64,000 nt of DNA from Callaeas wilsoni. Taxonomy: Eukaryota; Chordata; Aves; Passeriformes; Callaeidae. The DNA lies in the NCBI GenBank assembly GCA_013398955.1, contig VWPU01012591.1, forward strand, positions 41,813 to 105,812. The letters run 5' to 3'. The notes beneath the pieces are model-generated. The model was not told the DNA's origin. It was given only the letters and a program-made list of their open reading frames with translations, and made no database searches. This document shows, one piece after another, positions 51,933 to 63,920 of the stretch. The position numbers and the translations under genes were made by a program. The number at the start of each line of letters is the position of its first letter. Within the stretch, counting starts at the first letter, position 1.

Positions 51933-52347
51933 CTATGCGGAAATACATCATTAGAAAACAGTAACAAATAAAATGTATTTAATTTCTCAATAAGGCCTAT
52001 AAACAGCATAAAAGAAAGTTCCGAAACTCCATCATTGAATAAAAATGCAGAAGATTGACTTAACAAATTTTCAACAAATCCTTTGGAGAAAACAATAAAA
52101 GTATCTTTGGCTTAATATTGCTAACGGTGGTACAGTTTGAAAAACTTTACACTGAATTTATACAGACAAAATTACAAAAGCAAGCACCTTAACTGAAGCC
52201 GCACTAATGTTTTCCACGTAGAAAACATAATTTCCTGTTTGGAGGGAACTACCCTACAGAATGGTATCTACAGAAGAATTGTCAAAATATCAAAAATATT
52301 TGCAATATAATAGAATGCCAAAATAACATCGTGATTACCTTCCATGG

Positions 52348-52388
52348 TAAAAAACAAAAAAACCCCAAACAAACAAAAAAACCACACA
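52348..52388 (+). repeat. A/C-only low-complexity run
   Basis: A run made almost only of A and C (AAACAAAAAAACCCCAAACA and following). Similar runs occur at about 15775-15803, 16229-16268, 21187-21211, 34627-34655 and 53455-53480 in this gene. Confidence 0.65.
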
Positions 52389-55384
52389 ATATATTAACAA
52401 AGGCTTGGTTTGCCTAGAATTTCTCCTTTAGATATTTTTAAAATCTTAAAAAAAGCTGTATAGAATTTGAGATATTTATTCGAGAATAATAAAATTGTTT
52501 CTAGAAATACGATGCCTTTTTTACATTTTACTAAAAAACATTTTAATTAGAATTACAGCTCGTAAACTAAACACCAACACATAATATCTAAACTGAAAAC
52601 ATTTTGGAGTGATATGCCCTGTGATCAAACTTTAAATTCCAAACTACATCAAGCTATGGCTTCTCTTAAGTACACCCTAACCCACTCAGCCTTTTTCCAC
52701 TGACAACAAAAGAGTGCATGGATATGAATACAGAACTGAGGGGAACTGCCTGAGTTTTCATACCCAGTTCTCTGCAATCTCATGAAAATACAAAACAAAA
52801 CCTCACAAAACATCTGTTTCATATGCATTAATCACTCCTTGGCTCCAGATACTTCAAAACACACTAAAACAAGCTTTAGGTAACAAAATTACCTAAAAGC
52901 ACTTATTACTCTCCTCCATTCCGTAATAAATTAATTACGACATACAATACAGCATGTAATGATATCAACCAATACTAAAAAACACTTAATTGGTAACACT
53001 AGCAGATGGTATTGTAAAGCTGTAAGAAAATACCTGTATTTCTACTTAAATTTACACTTTAAAGAAATAACTGAAGGAAATCCATATATTGGAGGGAGAA
53101 AGGATAAAAGGGATCAAATAAATGGAATAAAACATCACTCTTCTAAAATAAAATTAAATGCCTGTGAAAGTAAAAAGAATCCTCATTTTATGTCAAAACA
53201 CTCAGAAATGTGAAATACAAGTTTCAAGTATACTCTCGAAAGGGAAATCAAGTATCAGTGAGTCTGAGGATCCCAGGAGTTTTGTAGAGTCATCACCCGT
53301 ACAAAAGCCAGTTGTAATAGCAATATAATTCCCTCTTTTCAGTGCATTCTAGAAGCTGGGAAACATCATTTTCATCCAGAAAGCATTTTGGAAGGAAAAC
53401 ATAAGAAAAACTAAATTAAAAATATAATCCGCTTTTATAATAACAAGGCATTAAGAAACAAACAAACAAACCCCAAAACCAGACATAGGGAGAAGATTAC
53501 AATCTTCTTTAAAGTCATTGCAATCATCTTCAGGGTACAAAAGATAAATCAGAAGAGTGACTGAAAGACCTCCCCAGAATTTTTCCCCTGATAGTTTTAA
53601 ATTCAGCAGTGAATTCAAAATAAAAATTATGGCAAAAAATAAAAGGATTTTTCATTACACAGATGCTAGACAGTTAAAAATAAAGATTCACCTAGAACTG
53701 ACTGAGGGAAGAGAGCAGCAATAGATTTTAATTACATTCATTGCTCTCAGTGAGATCAACCAGTTTGAAATCACAAAATACTAATTTTAGGTTTGGATTC
53801 TGCATTGCTAGCTATTGTTTTCTAAAGCAAGAGATCTTTACTCAAACATTTTGCTTCTAACATAAGAAGGTGTTCCACTAAACAAAGCTTTTATAGTAAT
53901 CAATGTGTTATGTTTTATTGACCACAAGGCTAGAAAATACATTTACACCATTTAACAGGCATTCAGTCAGGATTTTATCCATTTTCATTTTGCTAAAAAA
54001 TGCTAGAGTGTTATTTCTTTTTTTAATAGGTGATTCATTTATTACTTTTTTTTCAAACTGCTTTTGGATGGAAATCAACTGTTAAATAAAAATTTATCAA
54101 GTGATAAAAAAGTTAAAGAAAGTATCTTTTATATTTTAAATTAACCAATGTATTAAAGACATGATATTTAATCCTCAATTGACCTGGACAGATTCTTCTT
54201 TTCCCCTGTGGTCATCAAAGCTGTGGAACTAATACATTATTCACACCTTGCTTTTATTCATGGATTAATAAATAAACTCAAGTTTTTCCATCTTTCCAAC
54301 TCCCAAGAATTCTCTCAGCTTTTAATAGACTAGTTGCTGAAAGAAACCAAACTGAAAATACGGAAATATTTTGCATGATGCAAGATGTCAACCATTAATT
54401 CAGCATTTCAGTCTGAAAATAGTGGGTTTGTGTTGGTTAGCCCACAAATCCCAAAGGTTCAGTGGCATGACACACTTAAATTTTATTCCTTAAATACTAC
54501 TTTTACGTAATTTATCATAGTATAGTATTAGTTCACCATAACGTTATGGTTAATTAAAATTTAAGCTTGATTTAGACACAAATTATTATTAGTTCCATTT
54601 CATCTTGACTATGAACATGATCTTCTATTTAAGATTTTAAGGTTATAAGCAAGTTTGCATATAAAACTACATAATATTCTGCCAAAAATGTAATCTGAGA
54701 ACAGAAACAAACCCACCTGGGTACACAGCTTTTCATAACGTCAGACAATGGAAATAAAATGAAAAATAATGAAAGATCAAGTTATTTTAGAACTGCTCAT
54801 TCAATAAAACATTTTCATTTTCTTCAGCAAGAAGAACCACCTAGTGGTCCTAAAAACCTAAATCATTCTAACATTTAACATAAACAGATTGGCCAGTTGT
54901 TTTCCAGACGCAGCTGAAACACCTAATGAATTTTCTCAATTTAAGAGAAAGGTTTTGTATACCAAGTCTCTATTTGCCAAGATGACTATGGCAGCAAAAA
55001 GATGAAAAGATGTACATCAAAGAAGATGAATACTGAATTTTGTATTAACTGAGAATTTTATGTCTTTCTAAACTAGTACAATTCAAAATACAAAGTTCTA
55101 CTATGTTCGGAGTTTAGCTGGAACTTCACCACTAGATGCTGATAATAATTGCCTTGGAAATTTAGCACAGGCATTACCATAGTGTGATTTAGGTTGGGAA
55201 TGAATGACATCTGGTGTTCTCAAAGCCTTCAGAGCTGGACCCGGATCAGCATTCAGAAAGTTCTTCTGAGACTCCACCCTGAAAACCACGTTCTGTAGTG
55301 ACCACAATTCCAAGACCTCTCTAGGCACCACTGGTTCTTAGGGGGAAGGCGTCACCCCTGTCACTGCGAGCACTTCTCCCTCAC

Positions 55385-55990
55385 AGCCAGCCAGGACTCC
55401 CCTTGATGTAGCTCACACCCACTGCCCCACATGCTTTCCCTGGGCACCTTAAGAACCCATCTCCATCTCTCAGACCTCCTTGTACAGTGAAAGGCTGTAA
55501 GAATGCCTGCCAGGTTTCCCCAGACTACACAAATGTGTTTCCTAAGCCTCTCCTCATGTGCCGTGTACTCTAAGCTCCCTCCCAGCTTAGTGGCACTCTG
55601 CTGAGGTGTCTTTAGTTTGTGAGTCTCTCATACTGGATTAACACAGCTGGATACAGGCCACAGACACGTGGCTGGTCCATGTTCAGCTTGCTGTTCGCCA
55701 AGATCCTCAGGGTCTTCTGTTCAGAGGTGCTCCTCGCCAGCCTGCCTGCAGCTGGTAGTGCAGGCCTTGGACTTCACCTGTCCTTGTGGAAGTTTCTGAG
55801 GTTCCTTCAGCCCAGTCTGAGTTTGCTGAGTACTTGCCAGGTAGCAGCCCTTCCCTCCAGCTTATTAACTACTCCCTCCCTGGCATCATCCATAAACTTG
55901 GCCAGGGTACATTCTATCCCACCAACAAACACGGTGCAGAGTTCCAGCACCAAAACTGTGATGCAACTTAGGCTGCTTCGTATAAAATTC
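55385..55990 (-). mobile_element. Older CR1 LINE fragment, about 600 bp
   Basis: Complementary-strand CR1 landmarks: CACTGCCCCACATGCTTTCC, CTCTCCTCATGTGCCGTGTA, GTGGCTGGTCCATGTTCAGC, TTGCTGTTCGCCAAGATCCT, then CATCATCCATAAACTTGGCC and AGGGTACATTCTATCCCACC. The order matches the CR1 3' coding/UTR region, but divergence is clearly higher than in the copy near 45 kb. The open frame of 161 codons at 55619-56104 is antisense to this repeat and is not a gene. Boundaries are approximate. Confidence 0.78.
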
Positions 55991-57029
55991 ATTATTCTTC
56001 AGTTCAGCAACAAATCCATGTTCATAGCTGCAGCAGAACATTACACTGTATCACAAAAGCCTTTTGTCAGCGGGTGTAATTTTTTGGATGCACATTTTAC
56101 GTGATAAATTACTTTCCTGCTGAGAATTGTTTTTTAATTAGCATTTTCATAAGTTTGGAGCACATTCAACAAACGTTTACTTAACATTTTATTCAACAAT
56201 AGACAACTATTTTTTCCCTTGGCAAACCCACGACATTCCAGCACAGAATGACAACACCGAGCAGGTTGAGTAGCAGGAACAGGGTGCTACAGTGTAGAAA
56301 CATCAAACAGGATACAAGTGATAAAGCCTAACACAACGTTAATGTTACCATGTCTAAGCATGTGGAAACACTAATGCTTCTGCTAGGAATGCAAGAGACC
56401 CAGGAAACCCATTCTCATGCTAAGCGTTTCATGCAACATGCTACAAATTTGTTTAAAAAGACAACTATAATGAAAGCTTTCTGGGTTTCATGTAGCAACA
56501 AATCTACTTGAAAAACTGCCTCACGCCATGAACTGAATTTAAGGAAGAATCTGGGCTTGGATGAACAGACAGCTAACTGTAATGGAAAATAAACAGAGCT
56601 GAAGACACTTGCACAACAGCAACCCTACAGATGCCATCAGTGTTTTTTCTGAAAAGGTTACATATGATCATTAGCACACCCTCACTCGTGGTGTAAAATC
56701 ACCTCTGCATTCCGTTAGCATCCTTTTTTACAAGTTTAGTCCACAAATAATACTGCATACGTAAAAATTGAAATGTTTCAAGTCGAATGCTTAGAACTAG
56801 CCAAAAAGCAATCTAAAAAGCAAACAACATCTGAATTTATAAGGAAAGAGACAGCAAGGTAAAAAATTTGCTATTTTATGTACTTATTTATATGTTAACA
56901 TCTTTTACATTTTGTGCAGGTTTGGTCTCCTCTTGGTCCCACAACCTCAAAGAATAAAATAGACCCACAGAAGACACAGAGAAAGACCAAAAAAAAAGTC
57001 AATAAAAATGGTTAAAACAAAAATAGTTT

Positions 57030-57210
57030 CCATATGAGGAGTGACTTAATAGACTAAGACTCTTGGACCTGAAAAAACACCCACAACAGATGGTGGATAT
57101 AAACAGGTGAATATAGAACAATTATTCACTGTCTAACCCACTAATAAGAGAAATAACTATCAGACTAAATTAGCAGCAGGCATGTTCAAGACTAGAAGTT
57201 TTCAAGAGTA
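57030..57210 (+). mobile_element. Ancient CR1/L3-like LINE fragment
   Basis: Plus-strand resemblance to old CR1-type elements: CATATGAGGAGTGACTTAAT (compare the CCTATGAGGAAAGGCTGA motif), GTGAATATAGAACAATTATT followed by CACTGTCTAACCC, and AATTAGCAGCAGGCATGTTC (compare AATAGGCAGCAGGTTTAAAAC). Heavily diverged, so this probably predates the other copies. Confidence 0.6.
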
Positions 57211-60200
57211 AAAGTCAGAAATCTATGTTCAGATTTTATGACACAAACTCCAACGGTAAAGACTGTCTTCTTTGCTAGGACCATTTAAAAAGATCCCTAT
57301 CCAGTAATTTCTTAGCCTAAGGATAGGTCATCTACCTCTCCTAAGAATATTTTGGGTTTTGTTATCCAACCATAAAAGTAGTGACAAACATCAACTTTTT
57401 TTCATGGGCAATACTTTCTTTTTAACTATATTTGTAATCAACAGAACCAATGACACTGATCAATGAATTAGCAATCAGTGACAATTGATCAGGAACAGCA
57501 TAGCTGCTTCTGTTTCTCAAACAAATTTTGCATCCAATTCTACCCACACTGAAATAAATGAAAACATCTATATGGACTGAAAGCAGCCAAAAAGAGATGG
57601 ATTTGCTAAGCTAAGTCATAAAGTACAGAGGTTATTTGAGACCTTCTCTGCTCATCATGAAAAAAGTATTATCTCTGCTTCTTGCTATCCAGAATGACCA
57701 GACACTTCTCTTTCTCTAATCTTCTGACAACTGAAATACAATCAGCACTAAAAAAATATTAGTAAGTTCTTTATTTCACCTTGTTCTCAGTCAAGTACTT
57801 CTTCAGATAAGTCTTACTGGTGGAAATGAAGAAATACAGTAAATATAACTAGCAATAGAAACATCCAGTATAAATGGTTCAAATCTGACCTGAAACCTAT
57901 AATTTATTTTTTTTAAAACTAAAAATAGAAAGAAAACCAGCAGCTACAAAAGGAACTTCAGTGAAAGTGACAAGAAGATTAAACATACATTGCCAAGCAA
58001 TGTACAATGCTACCAAATGTTCAGGAAATAGAAAAAAAGATGTCAACACCAAAAGCTGACAACAACAAAAGGATGAAAAATTAGGATGACTTTTAGTAAA
58101 TTCTTACAGTTTTTAATTAACATCACTAATCACTACTCTAGAGTCAAGTTTCACAAGAGAAAGTAAACTGAGAAACATTTCTTCTTTTAAAATAACTCTA
58201 TGATCTAAGGGGAAAAATATACTCATAGAAATAGTTTCAAATATTTCAGATAATGAAGTAAGTTTGTTATACAAAGGGAAATTACTATAAAGAACTTGTA
58301 TTGCAAAAGATTCCACTTGGTAGGAAAACTGCTTATTTTAGCCTACAGAACAAAAGTACCTGTAAGATGTGTCATACTGAATTTCCCCCTTTTCACATCA
58401 AAGATTATTCTCCTCTGCAGAACAGGACCTATTAGTTCGCAAAATCAACACTTGCTTGCTGTCTTAGAATTAACTTTCAAAACCCTCCCAAAACTTCCCC
58501 TTCTTATTCTACAAACAGATTTACACAGAAATCAGGAAACACCTCCCATCTCCAAGAGTGAAATGCACAAAAATTAGGAGATTCAGTGATTAATTGCTGA
58601 CTTGAAATCCACTTCAACTTTTACACGCAACATGGGCCCTTGGCCTTATACAGTTCAAAACCTGACAATATTCAGGAAAAAGTTTGAGAGTATCAGCTGT
58701 GAATCCCTTGCATCATTCACTACAAAAGCTGGAAGATATATAACTGAATTAGGTTGAAGAGAAAATAAGACCTAATGGCTAAAACAGTTGAAAGTTCTCT
58801 GGAAGACAGCAAAACACTTTCCTTTCTTAGAGGTTGCCTGTATTTTGATGGCAATATAAGCAAACACTTTTAATCAGGTAGTGACTGTGTGTTTGCTTTC
58901 CTGCATGTCCATCTTGAACACCAAGAATTCCAATTTGCAAAAGTGCTAGGCATTAAAAATTTAGAGAATTCAGGAAAAATTTCATTCTGAACACATCAAC
59001 TGTTCTTATATTAAGTATGATAGCTTCATCTCAGCCCACGGGGAACTTGTCAAAAAAGAAGTCTGTAAAACGTTAGAGATTAGGTGGGTTTTTTTAAAAA
59101 AGGTAGCCCCCTTCGTTATCAAAAAGATAAGAGATCTACCATCTTCCTTTATTTCAACAGATTCAACACTACAGTGATGATGGTGTAAGACAAATCCAAC
59201 CAGGAAATTGGTGATTTTGCCTATGGCACAAGGTTTCACTGTTATTAGCAAATAATGCAGGAAGTCATCCTTACAATGACAATTCCAGGCAACACTCACT
59301 GAATAGTTTCCACTACAGACACTGAATAAGCATAAGACAGCATTAAACCAATTCTGTGTGGCTGATCCAATATGATACCTTGCCATGTGATCCACCACAC
59401 AGTTGACAAATGCGTTTAAAAGTGGGCTTAACTACAAAATATGTCTTCTCATATTCAGGCTTCATTGAATACTGACGCTGCTGCTCAACCCCTGCCCTGG
59501 CAGCCCCAACTCGGATTCAGAAGCACTACTGTCATTTCAGGTCAGCACTAACTTGAGGATCTCCATGTCACCTTACACCCTTCTAGTGCACACTGCAGAG
59601 ACACCTGAATAGCCCAGGTAACTGGGAAGTCAAGATGAAACTGTTCCCCAGGCCAGATTCAACCTACAAGCTACACATGATACTCCTACTTAAGCTCTGC
59701 AAGCAGCTCATTGCTCTGTTGTTTCCTTTTCTAGATTCTGGAAATTCGCAACTAGGCATAGTTTTCATGTGACCTATATGAAGGAGTGCTCTAAATAATC
59801 TCTCTTTTTGTATCCATAAACAAAAAGTAGGTTCATTCCATAATTTTTGTCTTTGTTTCCCAAGGAAATGAGGATTCTATAATTAAACAGTTCATTTCCT
59901 GCCTCATCCTTGTATTGTTTACAAATTCTCTGGCTAATTTAAGACAAAATTGTCAGAAAGTTTTAAGAACCTAATTTAATGTTTCGTAAAAATCAGCAGT
60001 CAAATACAACACACAGGCCCCACCGAACATAAGGACAGCCCTCCAGCCAATAAACCCCAGCACAGCACACACAGGTGCAGCTGCCTGCTCCAAACCAAAC
60101 AGCTGGAAGATGGAGAAAAAGAAGGGGACAATCTTCTCAGAAACCTCAGAGAGATCAGGACACTTCACAGACACTCAGGAACAAGATGATCGAAAAGGTA

Positions 60201-63200
60201 CATACTTGACAAAGACCTTGACCTCTACATCAGGAAGGAGAAGTGTTAAACTGATGGGAGCACAGGGGGGAGATAGGGGAAGCCAGGTTCATTAGTCTCA
60301 TTACTTTAGCAATAACTTATTAGATGACAACACCGCACTGTAACCCTTTCTTCTCTACTAGATTCCTTTTATCTGTACAGCTCATTATTCTCTTTAATAC
60401 TACTTCTCATTTCTTAGCACTAAACTCCTCACAATGGAAACCAAAAAGATTAAAATCAAAAAGATTTAGCTCAGTCTGAGAAGGTTCATCTCCAGATGTA
60501 TTCCCCTCCTTTAGAAATGTAAACTTGTATAGCCAGGGCTAGACTACAGCATATTCAAGTGCGGCCCAAAAATCTGGTAAAAGTAGATTCATGAGGATAT
60601 ACAAGACACACAATTCTGCCTCAGGTTATAAAACATTCCACCTGTGACCTCTAACATTTCTTTGCCCCACCTCCATGCAACGCAACGTGGTTTCCACTGC
60701 TAGCTGCTCACGCAGACCTCAATTCAACAGACCTCTCTTAAGGCAGGCACCAAAGCTTTGCTGTTGCTCAAAAGAGGAGGAGCAGCACAGAGCAATCAAG
60801 TTAATGCTGCCATGAGGAACATTACCACAGAGGTGCTGAAAGATTCTCAGAAGTCACTCTTCAACTTTCTTTCCCACTCCCACCAAACTGCCACAGGACC
60901 CCAGGCTTGGGCAGCAGATGGGAGATTTGAATCTCAGACTGCCCACCAGTCTGGTTTTACTTCTGCTTTCAGTTTGGCCTTACTCTCTACCATATTTGAC
61001 AGCTCTCCGTTCTGATACTCTCCATATTAATCCTGCCCTATGAAAAAGTGGAAATATTAAGCAATAAATAACCTTGCATCACAAAAGAGAGCTCCTAGCA
61101 AATACTAATTGTGTTTTGGAAGATAACTATACAGAAATAAGAACTGCAAATACAATTCTTTAGAGTCATTCGAGCCAGAACTTTTCCAATAGAGTTGCTC
61201 TCTGTTGTTTCCTCACAAGTCTGAGATTGCCTGACCTATGCAAACTGTAACTTGATGTCTTTATAAAGAAATACAAATGGAACATGATTTAACATGACAT
61301 GAACTTTCTAAAGAAAAAGATGTAACAGTTCCTGCAATCACTAGATTAGGGCTTTGAACTTGGTCACATGAAGAATACCTGTGTTTTAAACATCTGTCAG
61401 TGAGGGTACCAAAGCTTTGACATTGACCACAAGACTCAATGGCCATGGCCAGTGGCACCCTGGTTCTCTGCAACACTTCATACAAAAAGCCTCACTTTTA
61501 CAAAAACTTTGGGGTTTAGTGTTACAACCACTGGAAGCTGGTATGCTGAAAAAGTGACACTGGAAATGGTACTTATGGATTTTTAAGAACAGCCAAAAGC
61601 AGCTAACAAAGTCTATATCCATTTGAGCTCTTTTAATTTTGTGCACTCTCCAAATCTATGTCCTGCTTTGAAGGAGTTTTGAACTATTTTATATTTATTC
61701 TTCAAATAGAAGATTTCAATTTTGCTTATTTTCTCTGCTTCTATTAAAAAAAAGAAAAATAAATTTAAAAATCTTGCAAAATGCAGTGTCCTTAAAACTG
61801 AGCAAAGTATTTTCTCTGTTTACTTAAATACATTTACAAATTAACTTCGACACAATGCAAATTCTGTATTTTGACAGTTTAGACTAGAAATCCCATGGTT
61901 TGATGCCGCCTTCAAGACCTAATATTCAACCCAATCAAACTCATATTTCTAAACACTGCTGGCCAGAACACAGTACTGCTAAAAAGTAACAGTCAAGACA
62001 AGGTACTGTTGCACAAACAGGAGGGAGAGATCATCAAGATGAGGAATAAAAATTCTAACACCTACCAACAACTCTACAGCAATCAGCCAGTCAGTTGAAA
62101 ACAAAGAGGAGGAGGCATGCCTGCTACAGGCTACAGTAGAAAAATACATGGCATTTGCTGTCTACAGGAAGAGTCCTAAATCAAAACCTAGCAGACCACT
62201 TTCATGACTGGAACATTTTTTAATTCCACCTCACGTTTAAATGTAAACTATACACTGGATTTTCTCAAGAGCTTACATCCCATTTTGGATATTTCACATA
62301 AGCATCTACAAGAGAGTTGAGCTATTTCTGAAGTCTGTCCATAATGAGAAATGTTGCATTCTTTTCAAAGGCTAGATTGCTTTATTCATCCATGACTATT
62401 TACTTTAACTTTAAAGAAATAATACCCTAAATCCTCTGAAAATATTATACATGAATTTCACATATTGTGAATATTTTCAGATCTAACAGATCCTCACAGA
62501 TTTCTGGGATAATACTGCCTAAAATGAAAACAGAGACAGATTTTGAAGGATAATTTTTTTTTTTTCCTGAGCTCAAGTTATGTAAAATGTCCAGACCCAG
62601 CAGAATTTTTTTGCTATCTTCTTGATAATATTAAGAGGACTTTTCAGCAGAAAATAACCCAGCCAACACAAAGCTGGCCAGCTCAGACTCCTGGTGTGCA
62701 CAGCTTCCAAGACAGAGTGAACACGCAGCTTTGCTTGATCAGTGCAACTTCTCCTTACAGAGGCCTGAATTACTAATCCAGGGAAACTGACAGCAGAGAA
62801 GCATCCCACATGCGAAGCAAATCAGAACAGTTTGTTTCCCCCACACACGCACTGTTTTCCTAAATCCTTTAAGTTATAACAACAGATGCTTTCAGAAAGA
62901 AACACCTCGGCCGAGGACGCTGCATACCTTAGGTCCTTGTCTGGCTAGAAATAAAGTTCTGGGGGGTTTTTTTTAAGGATTTTTAACGAGGTGTAAAATT
63001 ACTCTCAGAGTCGAGAGAAGAGGTTTCAAAGCAAAGCTCAGAAGCCGTGCCTTTGAAGATGAGCATCTCCAAACAAACCCAACAAGTGTCTAGTACATCT
63101 TGCTCCTTTGTTGTTGTTGTTTCTAAGTGATGACTAGAAAGATCTGCGGACAGCAGCTCCTGTGCAGCCTGTTAGCGCCCAGCAACCGGGAGAGCAGGGA

Positions 63201-63527
63201 GCATCCCTCGCCTGGGGACTCAGTTTTCAGAGACTCCGGGGCCAGGAGAGTGACAACGAGTTTTAGAGCAGTTGGCAAAGTCCCTGCGGGGAGGGTGGAC
63301 AGGGCTGCGCACCTCCGGCACCGACGTTCCCGGCCCGGGTGCGGGGGGCCCGGCGGTCCGGGACCCGGCGGCGGGCAGGGGCGGCAGAGCCCGGCCGGGG
63401 GCTGCGCCGTCCGCCCCCGCCTCCCCACCGGACCAAGGGCGGCTCATGGCACGAGGGGATGGATGGCTCCGTCCTCCTCGGTGCCCTCCGCGACGCCCAC
63501 GGGCGCACGCCCGGCATCCCCGGGGCA

Positions 63528-63556
63528 GGCGGCGGCGGAGGAGGAGGAGAAGGAAG
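63528..63556 (+). repeat. GGC/GGA triplet run in the CpG island
   Basis: GGCGGCGGAGGAGGAGGAGA and a few following bases form an imperfect triplet repeat in intron 1, close to the SYT14 promoter. Confidence 0.75.
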
Positions 63557-63825
63557 GATGCCGGCCACCGTGCCAGGGATTTATTTACCCCGCCCGGCTC
63601 CTGGGCACGGAGACGGGAGGAGGGAGGACCACACTCACCTCTCCCCCATCATCAAAGAGCCCTTGACCCGCAGCCCCCGCAGCCGGGCCGAGGGGGACGG
63701 GGAGCAGAGGAGGCGCCCCCCGGCCGCCCTCCTCAGCTGGGGTCCCGCTCGCCTTCGGTGCGCCCCCACCTCCCGCCGCGGTGGGAGCCCTGCCTCCCCC
63801 CGGAGCCGCCCCTCTCCCCGTGCCC

Positions 63826-63874
63826 GGGGGAGGAGAGGGAGAGGAGGGGGCTGGGGGAGGGGAGCGGTTCGGGG
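63826..63874 (+). promoter_or_regulatory. G-quadruplex-type G-run cluster just inside intron 1
   Basis: Six runs of three or more G occur within about 50 bases: GGGGG at 63826, GGG at 63837, GGGGG at 63846, GGGGG at 63853, GGGG at 63859 and GGGG at 63871, with short loops. This fits a G-quadruplex consensus. The G-rich strand is the template strand of SYT14, and it begins about 35 nt downstream of the exon 1 donor. Folding and any regulatory effect are inference. Confidence 0.6.
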
Positions 63875-63907
63875 CGAGAGAGAGGAGCCCGTTATTGGCC
63901 TACTTAC

Positions 63908-63920
63908 CATCAATCGCCAT
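63908..63920 (-). CDS. SYT14: SYT14 exon 1, coding part (start codon)
   Basis: Only 13 coding bases are in this exon: ATG GCG ATT GAT G, followed directly by the donor GTAAGT. They encode M-A-I-D plus the first base of a glycine codon, so the exon ends in phase 1. The start context is good, with A at -3 and G at +4. The choice is supported because joining to the 48-nt exon at 51932 gives MAIDGGERTCG, matching the SYT14 N-terminus. The 5'UTR continues to higher coordinates through very GC-rich sequence and probably past the window edge. The transcription start cannot be placed from sequence alone. Confidence 0.93.

Larger units (their letters stand above)
51933..63907 (-). other. SYT14: SYT14 intron 1 (12.0 kb)
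   Basis: Large first intron. It contains an old CR1 fragment at 55385-55990, a very old CR1-like fragment at 57030-57210, and A/C-only runs at about 52348-52388 and 53455-53480. The SYT14-proximal 0.7 kb is part of the CpG island. Open frames at 59006-59398 and inside the island are not supported as genes. Confidence 0.8.
1..63920 (-). other. SYT14: SYT14 gene locus, 5' and central part
   Basis: Every protein-coding exon recognised in the window belongs to one minus-strand gene, synaptotagmin-14. The assignment rests on the ordered match of six exon translations to the known SYT14 protein: an N-terminus starting MAIDGGERTCGVHEL, a transmembrane segment, an SSSESEDEALGKYHEALS linker, a PPLDELQPPPYQDDSG segment and the C2A domain. 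All junctions have GT/AG signals and matching phases. The joined coding sequence is 388 codons. SYT14 is normally about 555 residues, so roughly 170 residues (C2B) lie outside the left edge. Family knowledge: SYT14 is an atypical, calcium-independent synaptotagmin thought to act in membrane trafficking, and human variants are linked to recessive spinocerebellar ataxia. Its close paralogue SYT16 was considered, but the transmembrane N-terminus and exon matches favour SYT14. Confidence 0.96.

Noticed and set aside
55619..56104. 161-codon open frame on the plus strand
   Set aside because: Most of it lies antisense to an old CR1 fragment; it has no recognisable domain.
59006..59398. 130-codon open frame on the minus strand in intron 1
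   Set aside because: No recognisable domain and no splice sites in a compatible phase linking it to SYT14; length is possible by chance in a 64 kb window.
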